Below, one piece after another: positions 18,301 through 27,378 of a stretch of 64,000 bases of DNA. The stretch is taken from positions 94,358 through 158,357 of the forward strand of contig CAJUQR010000003.1 in NCBI GenBank assembly GCA_910588185.1. The letters run 5' to 3'. Both the position numbers and the translations under genes were made by a program. The notes below the pieces were generated by a model, which worked only from the letters and a program-made list of their open reading frames with translations, did not search any database and was not told the DNA's origin. Source of the DNA: an uncultured Peptostreptococcaceae bacterium. GTDB taxonomy: Bacteria > Bacillota > Clostridia > Peptostreptococcales > Anaerovoracaceae. Each line of letters starts with the position of its first letter. Position 1 is the stretch's first letter.

Positions 18301-19119
18301 ATGGATTTTAAAAAATACGATGAAATCGCCTCTCGAATCAGAATGGACATAATTGAAGAAGTACATAGTGCCGGTTCGGGACATCCTGGAGGCTCGCTTT
18401 CTGCGGCAGATATAGTTACTGCACTTTATTTTAAGGAGATGAATATAGATCCTGCTAACCCTAAGATGGAGGGCAGAGATAAGTTCATCCTTTCAAAGGG
18501 ACATGCTGCTCCTGTTCAGTATGCTGCTCTTGCAGAAAAAGGCTATTTTCCAAAAGAAGAGCTTAAAACTTTAAGAAAGCTTGGAAGTCATCTTCAGGGT
18601 CATCCCAATATGCATAAAGTACCTGGAATAGAAATGTCTACAGGTTCATTGGGACAGGGATTTGCAGTGTGTGTAGGAATGGCGCTTGCAAATAAAGTTG
18701 ATAAAAATCCTGGAAGAATCTATACGCTTCTCGGTGACGGAGAATTGCAAGAGGGTCTTATCTGGGAGGCGGCTATGGCATCTGCCCATTATAAACTGGA
18801 CAACTTATGTGTAATAGTTGACTGGAACGGTTTACAGATTGATGGAAAAAATGATGATGTTATGGCGGTTAACCCTATTGACGAAAAATTCAAATCTTTT
18901 GGATTTAATGTTTTAGTGATAAATGGACATGATTTTGGAGAAATTTTTGACGCTTTCGATAAGGCTAGAGCTTGTAAGGGTAAGCCGACTGTTATAGTTG
19001 CCAAGACTCATAAAGGACGAGGTGTATCTTTTATGGAAGATAACGCAGGCTGGCATGGTAAAGCTCCTGACGACGAACAGATGAAACAGGCAATTGATGA
19101 ACTTGGAGGTACGTTGTAA
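18301..19119 (+). CDS. Transketolase, N-terminal subunit
   Basis: Thiamine-diphosphate-binding half of a split transketolase (272 aa) for the non-oxidative pentose phosphate pathway. The ThDP signature GDGELQEGLIWEA plus SKGHAAPVQYA, GSHLQGHPN and STGSLGQGF are present. The ATG at 18301 has RBS GGAGGTAACC; an in-frame TTG at 18289 is less likely because it precedes that RBS. The stop overlaps the start of the C-terminal subunit (TAATG), giving coupled translation and 1:1 synthesis. The split form is common in clostridia. Confidence 0.95.
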   Translation: MDFKKYDEIASRIRMDIIEEVHSAGSGHPGGSLSAADIVTALYFKEMNIDPANPKMEGRDKFILSKGHAAPVQYAALAEKGYFPKEELKTLRKLGSHLQGHPNMHKVPGIEMSTGSLGQGFAVCVGMALANKVDKNPGRIYTLLGDGELQEGLIWEAAMASAHYKLDNLCVIVDWNGLQIDGKNDDVMAVNPIDEKFKSFGFNVLVINGHDFGEIFDAFDKARACKGKPTVIVAKTHKGRGVSFMEDNAGWHGKAPDDEQMKQAIDELGGTL

Positions 19120-20045
19120 TGGCAGAAAAAATGGCTACTAGACAGGCTTATGGAAAGGCTTTGGTGGAAATCGGCAAGACAAACCAAAATTTGATTGTAA
19201 TGGATGCCGACCTTTCCAAATCTACTATGACCGCAGAGTTTGCAAAAGAATATCCTGATAGATTTTTTAATATGGGTATAGCGGAGCAAAACCTTTATGC
19301 TGCTGCCTGCGGCATTGCCCTTTCAGGAAAGGTAGTATGTGCCAGTACTTTTGCAATGTTTGCGGCAGGAAGAGCCTTTGAAATAATCAGAAATTCAATA
19401 GGTTATACCCAAGCAAATGTAAAAGTTTGTGCAACCCATGCAGGCATTACTGTAGGAGAAGATGGTGCAAGTCATCAGACTTTTGAAGATTTGGCTCTTA
19501 TGAGGACTATTCCGGGAATGACGGTAGTAAATCCGTGTGATGGCGTTTCTGCCATGGAACTCATGAGACAGGTTATAGATTATGACGGACCTTGCTATGT
19601 AAGACTTGGAAGAGCTTCAGTTCCGATTTTTTATGAAGAAGGAGCAGATATATGCCTTGGAAAAGGAAATTGGCTTCGCAAAGGTAAAGATGTTACTATA
19701 GTAGCTACAGGTATAATGGTAAGTGAAGCCATGAAAGCTTGTGAAGAGCTTGATAAGGACGGAATAAGCGTTGGAGTTATAGATATGCATACTATAAAAC
19801 CAATAGATGAGGAAATATTACTTGAGGCAGCCGGAATTGGTCCTGTGGTTACAGCAGAGGAACATTCTGTTATAGGCGGTCTTGGAAGCGCTGTTGCGGA
19901 AGTGCTCAGTTGCAGGAAACCTGTTAAAATGGCTATGGTCGGACAGAAGGACACTTTTGGTGAATCAGGCAAGCCTGAAGAGCTTAAAGAAAAGTATGGA
20001 ATGACTGCATCAGATATAGTTATCGCAGTTAAACAAATTATTTAG
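19119..20045 (+). CDS. Transketolase, C-terminal subunit
   Basis: Pyrimidine-binding and C-terminal domains of split transketolase (308 aa), equivalent to the second half of TktA. It carries the catalytic-Glu region GIAEQNLYAAACGIA, THAGITVGEDGASHQ, the substrate-phosphate-binding region and the C-terminal fold (TAEEHSVIGGLGSAVAE). It overlaps the N-terminal subunit by 1 bp and ends before a strong terminator, so the pair is a self-contained unit. A 1-deoxyxylulose-5-phosphate synthase is excluded by the split organisation and the length. Confidence 0.95.
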   Translation: MAEKMATRQAYGKALVEIGKTNQNLIVMDADLSKSTMTAEFAKEYPDRFFNMGIAEQNLYAAACGIALSGKVVCASTFAMFAAGRAFEIIRNSIGYTQANVKVCATHAGITVGEDGASHQTFEDLALMRTIPGMTVVNPCDGVSAMELMRQVIDYDGPCYVRLGRASVPIFYEEGADICLGKGNWLRKGKDVTIVATGIMVSEAMKACEELDKDGISVGVIDMHTIKPIDEEILLEAAGIGPVVTAEEHSVIGGLGSAVAEVLSCRKPVKMAMVGQKDTFGESGKPEELKEKYGMTASDIVIAVKQII

Positions 20046-20056
20046 CAGAAGTAATG

Positions 20057-20101
20057 ATGCTGTATTTTTCGATAAATAATGGAAAAATACAGCATTTTTG
20101 T
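20057..20101 (+). terminator. Strong terminator after transketolase
   Basis: A 14-bp perfect stem, ATGCTGTATTTTTC (20057-20070) with its complement (20082-20095), is followed by TTTTTG. Confidence 0.9.
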
Positions 20102-20213
20102 GTTTTGGCGGATTAAGGACATGCCGAAAAATGTCGTTGTTGTAATTTTATAAGTTTTTACAGCATTGATGCAAAGAAGTGCTCATTAAAATATATCGAC
20201 ATTTTCTTGTAGT

Positions 20214-20233
20214 CATGGTTTAATAACCTCACG
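20214..20233 (+). repeat. Copy of the CATGGTWTAATAACCTCACG motif
   Basis: This 20-mer matches 50655-50674 at all but one position (TTTAAT instead of TATAAT). The second copy is part of the promoter-like array near 50.6 kb. It lies about 50 bp upstream of structured element copy A. Confidence 0.6.
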
Positions 20234-20281
20234 TCACATAGGGATAAAATTTCATCTTACAAATAGCTAATATATAGTTCA

Positions 20282-20568
20282 AACCCTGATAAATCGGTGA
20301 TTTTAAAGTAATTTGCAGGGTTAAACCCCGAAAAGCATGTCTAAATCAGGAATTTTACAGGGTCGCATTTACTGGAATTTTATAAGATATGTACCATATG
20401 CAGTATATTTTATGGGAAAAATCTAATTTTATCGTTTATCTCACCCTGTAAATTCAATAAAAAATCCAATATTTTCGGGGTCTGACCCTGGGCACTGCCA
20501 GAAAAAAGATAAACCTTCGGGGGCCGCCATATTAAGGAAAAACCTTGGAGGGGCATATGGTTTAAATA
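20282..20568 (+). repeat. Structured intergenic element, copy A
   Basis: About 245 bp (20321-20568) align with 33421-33672 at roughly two thirds of positions by eye, including TAAACCCCGAAAA, ATGTCTAAAT, AGGAATTTT, GAATTTTATAA, AGACCCTGGG-like and TTCGGGG blocks. Possible helices: AACCCTG/CAGGGTT (20282-20288, 20316-20322); a 19-nt arm 20316-20334 with 20472-20490 (17 of 19 paired); AATTTTACAGGGT (20351-20363) with 20443-20454. No protein-coding signal is seen. It fills most of the 600-bp gap between transketolase and the PrcB gene. The strand of function is unknown. Confidence 0.65.
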
Positions 20569-20662
20569 GTCTGAACTGACAAGTCGTAATGATAATTAAG
20601 CATATCAATCTTCTTTTTTTCATAAGATATTATGAATCTTTGTGAGGGAAAGGAGATTTTTT

Positions 20663-21154
20663 ATGTCTGAAGATACAAAGAAAAAGTTATTAAAGAAACC
20701 TTCTAAGCGAACTTTAATAATAGTGGGAGCAGTTGTTGTGATAGGCGCAGCTTTGTGGGCATCATTTAGCATGGGTTTGTTTGGCGGAGCATTAGGAAGC
20801 AAAAAAGTTAATTTTGAGCAGCTCGGTAAGGATAAAATTCCAAAATCCATTGAAACAGAAGTTATACCTGAGTATAGAGAACTTGAAAGGGCGCTTGGAT
20901 GCCTTATAGATGGCAAGGTCTATGTGGTTGTTACCAGAGGAGAAAAACCTACGGCAGGATATTCTGTAGATATAGAGGATATTAGGTTGGAAAAAGGTAA
21001 AAAAGGCGATAACATGCAAGTGCATGTATTATTCAAAGAACCTAAAGAAGGTGAAGCAGTTTCTCAGATAATTACATATCCTTATAGTGTTGCAGAAACA
21101 GATTTAACTAAACTTCCAAGTACTATAGAACTTATAGTTAAATATGAAGAATAA
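20663..21154 (+). CDS. Membrane-anchored PrcB C-terminal domain protein
   Basis: Protein of 163 aa with a charged N-terminus, one membrane helix (about residues 16-38) and an extracytoplasmic domain resembling the PrcB C-terminal domain (pattern VVVTRGEKPTAGYSVDI ... YPYSVAET). PrcB was named as the regulatory partner of the surface protease PrtP in Treponema; in Firmicutes such small domains are found alone and have no proven role. ATG 20663 follows AAAGGAG; an upstream in-frame start at 20642 lacks one. It ends before its own terminator, so it is transcribed apart from the P-loop gene. Confidence 0.8.
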   Translation: MSEDTKKKLLKKPSKRTLIIVGAVVVIGAALWASFSMGLFGGALGSKKVNFEQLGKDKIPKSIETEVIPEYRELERALGCLIDGKVYVVVTRGEKPTAGYSVDIEDIRLEKGKKGDNMQVHVLFKEPKEGEAVSQIITYPYSVAETDLTKLPSTIELIVKYEE

Positions 21155-21161
21155 AAAATAA

Positions 21162-21200
21162 AATTCCCGGAGGCTTTATGTGACTTTCGGGGATTTTTTA
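21162..21200 (+). terminator. Terminator after the PrcB-domain gene
   Basis: AATTCCCG (21162-21169) pairs with CGGGGATT (21188-21195), one G-U, followed by TTTTTT. Confidence 0.75.
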
Positions 21201-21312
21201 AATTAAATACTTAAAAGCTGCATTTAAATACTTTTATTTGCAGTTTTTTTATTTTGTTGTTGCTTGCAGATTATTTTTGAAAATAAGATTAAGGGAAGAA
21301 AGGGAGGAAAAG

Positions 21313-21954
21313 ATGATAAATGATAAGAAGGTAATTGCAGTAGTAGGAGCCAGCAGTGGGGCAGGAGCCACATTTGTAGCTAAAAGGCTCGCTGTTTTTA
21401 TGGCACAGAAGTGTGAAGGAGTGACTTATTTAGAAAATCATAATTGTAGTTGCCCCAGATGTATACGCAAACCTCTGGTATTTTATGACATGGGTTTGTA
21501 TAAAACTTTTTTTCCGGGCAGATTCGCCGATTTCTTTTTCATGAAATTTATGGGTGAGGATACTGGCAGAAGGGTCAATTTATATAAAAATGTGAATTGG
21601 GTTGTAAGACGCATGGATTCGCCTTGCTGCAAACTCTTACCAGAGGATGTTGCAGGTAAATATATTATATGGGATAATCCGGAAGAGCAAGGGAGCAGCC
21701 ATGCTGATTTGATTTTATGTATTGTTGATGTGGATATAGCACATGTAATGTCAGGGATTGATAATATAAGGAATTTTTTAAGAGATAGCAGTTCAAAAAC
21801 AAAGATTGTGTTAAACAGAGTTAAGTCAAGAGCTCTTGTTAAAAAGACAGAAAGTTATATAGGAAGAAGCAGTGATTTTGTTATTTGGGAGAATCTTGCA
21901 AGTGTGGATAAAAACATAAAAGAAATAGCCGATTATGTGGCATCTTTGTACTAA
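21313..21954 (+). CDS. P-loop protein, MinD/CpaE-like, function unknown
   Basis: Protein of 213 aa that I do not recognise by name. It begins with a Walker A-like stretch VVGASSGAGATFVAKRLA (residues 8-25), the deviant form seen in MinD/ParA/CpaE relatives. A Cys-rich stretch follows (CSCPRCIRK), then DLILCIVDVDIAHVMSG and TKIVLNRVKSR, matching the strand order of a SIMIBI GTPase/ATPase fold with an NxR-type base-recognition loop. ATG 21313 has a GGGAGG RBS. It lies just ahead of the ftsEX promoter region. A role in localisation or envelope assembly is only a guess. Confidence 0.6.
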   Translation: MINDKKVIAVVGASSGAGATFVAKRLAVFMAQKCEGVTYLENHNCSCPRCIRKPLVFYDMGLYKTFFPGRFADFFFMKFMGEDTGRRVNLYKNVNWVVRRMDSPCCKLLPEDVAGKYIIWDNPEEQGSSHADLILCIVDVDIAHVMSGIDNIRNFLRDSSSKTKIVLNRVKSRALVKKTESYIGRSSDFVIWENLASVDKNIKEIADYVASLY

Positions 21955-22062
21955 CATCACAGGAACTACACATTTCATACCATGATTTTCTATTCCATTT
22001 GCTGTCGAAATGTAGTATAATAAACGTGTATTTGCAGAAAAAAGTACTATAAGGGGGAAAAT

Positions 22063-22761
22063 ATGATTAAATTTGATCATGTCACCAAAACTTATCGTAC
22101 CAATGTGGGGCTAGATGATGTAAGTGTCCATATAAACAAAGGGGACTTTGTATTTTTAGTTGGGCCCAGCGGTGCAGGTAAGTCAACGTTTATTAAGTTG
22201 ATATTAAAAGAGATTAACGCTGATGAAGGCAGTATTATAGTAGATGGTCAAGATGTTACGACTTTAAGCAACAGAGAAGTTCCGGAACTCAGGAGAAAGG
22301 TGGGAACTGTATTTCAGGATTTCCGCTTATTACATAAAAAAACAGTGTTTGAGAATGTAGCCTTTGCTATGGAGGTTTTGCATAAGAGCAAAAAACAGAT
22401 AAGGAAACAAGTTCCTCAGATATTGAGTCTTGTTGGAATTACTGATAAAGCTCATAAATATCCGGATGAGCTTTCTGCAGGTGAGCAGCAAAGAGTTGCT
22501 ATTGCAAGAGCCATCGTAAATAACCCAACTGTTTTGATTGCGGACGAGCCTACAGGTAATCTTGATCCTGTTACTGCGGCAGAGATAATGGATTTGCTTG
22601 ATCAGATAAACTTGAGAGGCACTACCATTGTAATGGTTACTCATGCCAAAGATATAGTAGACAGGATGAAAAAAAGGGTAATTGCTATAGAAAAAGGCAA
22701 GATTGTCCGTGATAAAGAGGGTGCTTATGCCTTTAAAGAGGAGGTGAACATCCTTGAATAG
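22063..22761 (+). CDS. ftsE: Cell-division ATP-binding protein FtsE
   Basis: ATPase of the FtsEX complex that controls peptidoglycan hydrolases at the septum. It is 232 aa with Walker A GPSGAGKST, Q-loop VFQDFRLL, signature LSAGEQQR, Walker B VLIADEPT and H-loop VTHAKD. It overlaps ftsX by 8 bp and is followed by a PcsB/EnvC-like hydrolase gene, so the whole machine is encoded together. A -10 hexamer TATAAT lies at 22016-22021, about 40 bp upstream; its -35 is weak. RBS AGGGGGAAA. Confidence 0.96.
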   Translation: MIKFDHVTKTYRTNVGLDDVSVHINKGDFVFLVGPSGAGKSTFIKLILKEINADEGSIIVDGQDVTTLSNREVPELRRKVGTVFQDFRLLHKKTVFENVAFAMEVLHKSKKQIRKQVPQILSLVGITDKAHKYPDELSAGEQQRVAIARAIVNNPTVLIADEPTGNLDPVTAAEIMDLLDQINLRGTTIVMVTHAKDIVDRMKKRVIAIEKGKIVRDKEGAYAFKEEVNILE

Positions 22762-23644
22762 TTTATTGTATAATATCAAACAGGGATTTTTACAGATATT
22801 CAGGAATAAAGGAATGAGTTTGGCGTCTATATTTTCTATATTGGCGATGCTTTTAATTCTTGGCCTTTTTTTTATGATATTTGTAAATCTTAATCTTTTT
22901 ACAGAAGTTGTAAAACAAGACTATGACCAAATAGAGTTGTTTATGCTGGATGAGACTACAGAGGCACAGACACAAGAGATTATGAATCAGATTGAGAAGC
23001 GTGATGGTGTAGCAAGCGTTTCTTATAGAACTAAAGACGAAGCTCTTGAAATGCTAAAGGAGAGATGGGGAGAAAGCGGATATTTGCTTGATTCATTAGG
23101 CAAAAATCCTTTGCCGGCTTCAGTACTAATATCGGTTGATTCAATAGAGAATGCGCAGAGTATTGCTGAATATGCAGGTACTCTTGAGGGAATAGAAGAT
23201 GTTCAGTTTTATCAAGAAACAGTTGATAAATTGACAAAAGTAACAAATTTCTTGCAGATAGGAGCCCTGATAGTGATGGGATTCCTTGTAGTGGTTTCTG
23301 TAGTTGTAGTTTCAAATACGGTTAAGCTGACGGTGTTTGCAAGATCTAGAGAAATAAGAATAATGAAATACGTAGGCGCAACCAATTGGTTTATAAGAGG
23401 GCCGTTTATTTCGGAGGGCATTATTATAGGTCTTTTGTCAGCGCTGATTTCGACAGGTTTGATAGGTTTGATTTATAGCAAAATTGTGAATGATATGGGA
23501 GCTCAGGTCATGGCCATAGTATCATGCCCGTTGATTCCTGTTAGTTATATGGTCACCAATATGCTTATTATATTTATTGCACTTGGAGTAAGTATTGGCG
23601 CTTGGGGAAGTATTATCTCAATGAGAAAATTCCTTGATGCATAA
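22754..23644 (+). CDS. ftsX: Cell-division permease FtsX
   Basis: Membrane partner of FtsE, 296 aa. The first membrane helix (about 21-46) is followed by an extracellular loop of some 130 residues that in this family binds the hydrolase, then three helices near 170-195, 215-240 and 265-290. The TTG start is preceded by GAGGTGAAC and overlaps ftsE by 8 bp. The next gene encodes the likely hydrolase partner. FtsX rather than another MacB/LolC permease is indicated by length and neighbourhood. Confidence 0.95.
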   Translation: MNSLLYNIKQGFLQIFRNKGMSLASIFSILAMLLILGLFFMIFVNLNLFTEVVKQDYDQIELFMLDETTEAQTQEIMNQIEKRDGVASVSYRTKDEALEMLKERWGESGYLLDSLGKNPLPASVLISVDSIENAQSIAEYAGTLEGIEDVQFYQETVDKLTKVTNFLQIGALIVMGFLVVVSVVVVSNTVKLTVFARSREIRIMKYVGATNWFIRGPFISEGIIIGLLSALISTGLIGLIYSKIVNDMGAQVMAIVSCPLIPVSYMVTNMLIIFIALGVSIGAWGSIISMRKFLDA

Positions 23645-23662
23645 GAGGGAGGTAAGAAAAAT

Positions 23663-24724
23663 ATGAAAAAGAAGATTTCGACGATTTTACTTATATTTGT
23701 GCTTACAGTTTCATTAGCTATTCCTTCGTATGCGGCTCAAACTAAAGATGATCTTCAGAATGAGCTTGATAATGTTAATTCACAGAAGGAAGACATAAGC
23801 AATCGCCTTTCAAAGGCTAAAAAAGATATAGAAAAACTTAACAGTAAAGTCAGCACTCTTAACAATGAGATTGCAGCGGCAAATCAGAAAATTTCTGAGA
23901 CTGAAGCAAAGATTACAAAGAAAAAGAAAGACATGAAAGAAAGAGAAGATGGCTTGAATGAGCGTCTTCGTGTAATGTATAAAAATGGTTCGATAGGATT
24001 TGTCGACGTGCTGCTTGGTTCAAACAGCATATCTGAATTTATAAGTAATCTTGGATTGATTCAAAAGATATATGAAAATGATATGAAAGTTCTTGAAACT
24101 CTGAAAAGAGAAGCAGAAGAACTGGAACAAATTCAGAAGGAACTTAAAGAACAGAAAGAACAACTTGCAGTTAAAAAGACAGAGCTTGACAATGATGTGG
24201 CTGAGCTTAATTCTTTGAAGAAAGAACTTGAGGCTAAAGAGGATGAACTTCTTGAAGAGGCAGAGGCGCTTACTTCTAAGATACAGAGTCTGACCAATTC
24301 AGGAAGCGAATATGTGGGAGGAGGCTCATGGGTATGGCCTGCACCTGCCAGCCATTACTTGACTTCATATTTTGGATGGAGACTGCATCCTGTTTATGGT
24401 ACATGGAGATATCATTCAGGAATAGATATAGCAGCAGGTTCAGGTACAAATGTGCTTGCGGCTGCGCCAGGTACTGTAATATTGTCTGTGGATTATGGCA
24501 ACTATAGTTATGGAGAATGTATAATAATAGACCATGGCGGTGGAATAACAAGCCTTTACGGACATATGACCAGAGGCTCAAGACGTGTATCTGTTGGGCA
24601 AAAAGTAAATGCAGGACAAGTTATAGGTCTTGTGGGCAGCACAGGTATCTCTACGGGACCTCATCTGCATTTTGAGGTTCGTAAAAATGGTGTGGTGACA
24701 GAACCGCTTGATTACATAGGCTAA
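23663..24724 (+). CDS. PcsB/EnvC-like coiled-coil M23 peptidoglycan hydrolase
   Basis: Secreted protein of 353 aa. A signal peptide (about 1-25, ending SYAA) leads into a long coiled coil (about 26-215), then a Gly/Ser hinge and an M23/LytM domain (about 228-350). The zinc ligands are intact: HSGID (His and Asp), HGGG and HLHFEV. This build, and the position 18 bp after ftsX, fits a hydrolase bound and activated by FtsEX through its coiled coil. Because the metal site is complete it is likely a true endopeptidase, unlike E. coli EnvC, which only activates amidases. Confidence 0.93.
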   Translation: MKKKISTILLIFVLTVSLAIPSYAAQTKDDLQNELDNVNSQKEDISNRLSKAKKDIEKLNSKVSTLNNEIAAANQKISETEAKITKKKKDMKEREDGLNERLRVMYKNGSIGFVDVLLGSNSISEFISNLGLIQKIYENDMKVLETLKREAEELEQIQKELKEQKEQLAVKKTELDNDVAELNSLKKELEAKEDELLEEAEALTSKIQSLTNSGSEYVGGGSWVWPAPASHYLTSYFGWRLHPVYGTWRYHSGIDIAAGSGTNVLAAAPGTVILSVDYGNYSYGECIIIDHGGGITSLYGHMTRGSRRVSVGQKVNAGQVIGLVGSTGISTGPHLHFEVRKNGVVTEPLDYIG

Positions 24725-24730
24725 AAAATT

Positions 24731-26395
24731 ATGAATATAAATCCAATTATAAGAGAACTTTTAAAAAAGAGAGGACTTACTTCAGAAGAAGATATTCTGG
24801 AATTTCTCTCTGATAAACCGCAAAAAACATATGATCCATTTCTGCTTCCAAATATGGAAGCAGGAGTGGATTTGATTTTATCAGAGATTGAGAATGGCTC
24901 TAATATATGTATATACGGAGACTATGATGCTGATGGCATAACTTCTACTACTTTAATGATGAATGTGCTTAGCTATTTGGTTGATAGTGATAAATTAAAT
25001 TATTATATACCATCTCGTTTTGAGGAAGGTTATGGTCTCAATATGGACGCAGTCAAGATGATTGCTGACAGCGGTGCGGACTTAATTATAACTGTGGACT
25101 GCGGCAGTGTTTCCTATGAAGAAGTTGAATATGCTAAGAAGCTTGGTATGAGGATTATTGTTACAGATCACCATAATATCACTGATGTTATGGCGAACTG
25201 CATTTTAATTAATCCAAAACATCCTGATTCAGAATATCCATTTAAAGAGCTGTCAGGCTGCGGTGTTGCATTTAAAGTCGCACAGGCTATACAGAAAAAA
25301 TCTGACTTGCCAAGATCAGTATTGACTGAGGTACTTGATTTGGTGGCTATAGGAACTATAGGAGATATAATGCCTCTTGTAGATGAAAACAGAACTATGA
25401 CCAAGTTTGGTATGAAAGTAATACATACAGGTAGAAGAGCCGGACTTAAGAAACTTATAGAAGGAGTTTCACTAAAAATTGATGAGATTACTTCCGAAAA
25501 CATCAGTTATGTTATTGTACCTCATCTAAATGCTTCTGGAAGAATAAAAGATGCATCTCAGGCGGTAGAACTGCTTTGCGGGTGTTGTGATGATAGTAGG
25601 CAGGAGTGTATTGTAGAGGATATAATTCAAAAAAATAAGATGAGAAAAGCTCTGCAAGAAGAGACTTTCAGAATGTGCCTAAATGAGATAGATGATGATA
25701 ATCTAGGCAATATTATACTTATAAAAGCAGAAAATGCCCATGAAGGGATTACAGGAATAGTAGCAGGTAAAATAAAGGAATCTTATTACAGACCTGCTAT
25801 AATAGTAACACTTTCCGGAGAAGATAATAGTTATTTAAAAGGAACAGGCAGAAGCGTAGAAGGTGTAAATTTGTATGAACTTTTAAAAACGCAAGAGGAG
25901 CTTTTTGATAAATTCGGTGGTCATGCAGGTGCATGTGGATTTTTGCTTAGAGAAGAAAATTTTGAAAGCCTTAAGATTGGACTTATGAAGAAAATGTCTG
26001 AAATTTTAGGCAAAAACAGAGATATATTTGAACGTAAATATCCTATAGAACTTGAACTTACTACGAAAGATCTTACGCTTGATTTATCTGAGCAGATCGA
26101 TATGCTTGCACCTTTTGGAAACAAAAATAAAAAGCCGCTTATCGAGCTTTGTAATGTGAGATTTAGTGATTTAAAGTATATGGGAGATAAGCAGCAGCAT
26201 GTACGTTTTTTGGCAAAGAGCATAGGAAATGAAGCTGAGATTCAATGTGTTTTATTTGGAAATGCTCAAAACTATGACTTTTCAATAAATACGGGCAGTA
26301 TTATAGGCGTTCTTGATTGCCAGATATGGAGAGGCGTTAAAAGGTTGCAGTTTATAGTTGAACAAATACGATTTGACGAAAAAGTGGTGCAATGA
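24731..26395 (+). CDS. recJ: Single-stranded-DNA-specific exonuclease RecJ
   Basis: 5'-3' ssDNA exonuclease acting in recombination and mismatch/base-excision repair. The 554-aa protein is a compact RecJ: DHH domain with YGDYDADGI, VDCGS and VTDHHN, DHHA1 domain with KFGGHAGACGF, and a C-terminal OB-like domain. It lacks the extra C-terminal region of Bacillus RecJ (about 780 aa) and is near the length of the E. coli enzyme. It starts 7 bp after the hydrolase gene, in the ftsEX operon. Its last codons contain the promoter of yerC. Confidence 0.94.
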   Translation: MNINPIIRELLKKRGLTSEEDILEFLSDKPQKTYDPFLLPNMEAGVDLILSEIENGSNICIYGDYDADGITSTTLMMNVLSYLVDSDKLNYYIPSRFEEGYGLNMDAVKMIADSGADLIITVDCGSVSYEEVEYAKKLGMRIIVTDHHNITDVMANCILINPKHPDSEYPFKELSGCGVAFKVAQAIQKKSDLPRSVLTEVLDLVAIGTIGDIMPLVDENRTMTKFGMKVIHTGRRAGLKKLIEGVSLKIDEITSENISYVIVPHLNASGRIKDASQAVELLCGCCDDSRQECIVEDIIQKNKMRKALQEETFRMCLNEIDDDNLGNIILIKAENAHEGITGIVAGKIKESYYRPAIIVTLSGEDNSYLKGTGRSVEGVNLYELLKTQEELFDKFGGHAGACGFLLREENFESLKIGLMKKMSEILGKNRDIFERKYPIELELTTKDLTLDLSEQIDMLAPFGNKNKKPLIELCNVRFSDLKYMGDKQQHVRFLAKSIGNEAEIQCVLFGNAQNYDFSINTGSIIGVLDCQIWRGVKRLQFIVEQIRFDEKVVQ

Positions 26396-26401
26396 TATAA
26401 T
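26373..26401 (+). promoter_or_regulatory. Promoter inside the recJ 3' end, for yerC and downstream genes
   Basis: TTGACG (26373-26378), exact 17-bp spacer, TATAAT (26396-26401), about 80 bp before yerC. Confidence 0.75.
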
Positions 26402-26480
26402 TAACGCAATTAGTTTTGAAGTTTAGCCGATTTGGAAGATTATTATTTAAGTTTTTCTGTCGGGGAAGGGGGCATTTGTC

Positions 26481-26786
26481 ATGCCATATGATTCTAAATT
26501 TAAAAAACAGGATATAGATGAATTGTTTGAGGCAATTTTAACCTTAGAAAATGAAGAAGATTGCTATAGATTTTTCGAGGATATCTGCACAGTTAATGAA
26601 ATTCATGCTATTGCACAGAGATTACAGGTAGCCAAACTGCTTTCTGAAAAGAAAACTTATACTGAAATAGAATCGGTTACTAAGGCTTCTACTGCTACAA
26701 TAAGCAGAATTAACAAATGTCTTGTTTACGGAGCAGACGGATATAAATTAGTATTAGAAAGATTGGCAGCAAAACGAGATGAATAG
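26481..26786 (+). CDS. yerC: YerC/YecD-family TrpR-like DNA-binding protein
   Basis: Small regulator of 101 aa with a TrpR-type helix-turn-helix (IAQRLQVAKLLSEKKTYTEIESVTKASTATISRINKC in pattern). Homologues in Firmicutes are called YerC/YecD; they share the Trp-repressor fold but have no established ligand. It begins the overlapping run yerC-PPTase-MBL-recX-tcdA. It overlaps the PPTase gene by 8 bp. No nearby trp gene supports a role in tryptophan control. Confidence 0.9.
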   Translation: MPYDSKFKKQDIDELFEAILTLENEEDCYRFFEDICTVNEIHAIAQRLQVAKLLSEKKTYTEIESVTKASTATISRINKCLVYGADGYKLVLERLAAKRDE

Positions 26787-27378
26787 TAATTTTCAAGTTT
26801 TTGTTCTGCGAAATAGAGAAAGAGTTCTTCCGAATTGGCAAAGCGAACTTCTTTTAAAGCAAGCGGCGTTATCTTATGGTGTATCCCAAAGTAAATTAGT
26901 AGATGAAAAGGTGCTTAGGAGTGAAACGGGCAAACCTTTTTTTAAAAATTTAAATGTATGTTTTAGCATAAGTCACAGTGAAAATGTATGGGCATGTATT
27001 ATTGGACCATACAATTGCGGGCTTGATGTGCAGTTTATTAGACCCTGCAATTTTAATAAGATTGCCGGGCGTTTTTTTTCAGAAGAAGAAATAAACTATG
27101 TGGCTCAACATGGGATTGAAGGTTTTTTTGACATATGGGTAAGGCGAGAAGCATATGGCAAATATACTGGCGAGGGATTTTTTGGCAATATGCCAAAGTT
27201 TGTTTCGCCGGATAAAAGTTTGATTGAGTATGTTGAGAATAACCAAGAACAGACATGTTTAAGATATATATATATAGGAGAAAAAATAAAAAGCGCTGTA
27301 TGTGTTCCCTCTTCATATATGGGAGCAATAGATATAAAGGAGGACTGGTATCATGAAGATAACGTTTTTATCGGATAA
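26779..27378 (+). CDS. 4'-phosphopantetheinyl transferase superfamily protein
   Basis: Sfp-like enzyme of 199 aa that would transfer phosphopantetheine from CoA to a carrier-protein serine. Recognisable are the substrate-binding CFSISHSENVWA (Ser/His), the metal-binding GLDVQ in place of GIDIE, and WVRREAYGKYTGEG in place of the usual WTxKEA. The Lys-to-Arg change and Gln for Glu suggest a divergent member. No polyketide or non-ribosomal peptide gene lies in the window, so the carrier protein is unknown. It overlaps the next gene by 26 bp. Confidence 0.82.
   Translation: MNSNFQVFVLRNRERVLPNWQSELLLKQAALSYGVSQSKLVDEKVLRSETGKPFFKNLNVCFSISHSENVWACIIGPYNCGLDVQFIRPCNFNKIAGRFFSEEEINYVAQHGIEGFFDIWVRREAYGKYTGEGFFGNMPKFVSPDKSLIEYVENNQEQTCLRYIYIGEKIKSAVCVPSSYMGAIDIKEDWYHEDNVFIG

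Noticed and set aside
20316..20490. Element A as an intact insertion sequence or MITE
   Set aside because: The 19-nt inverted arms do not bound the homologous segment, no target-site duplication is evident and copy B lacks the same right arm.
20441..20623. 60-codon minus-strand ORF within structured element A
   Set aside because: Not preserved in copy B and without an RBS; a shadow of the palindromes.
26402..26480. Possible tRNA-like fold in the yerC leader
   Set aside because: No acceptor or T-loop signature; only a plain leader behind a good promoter.
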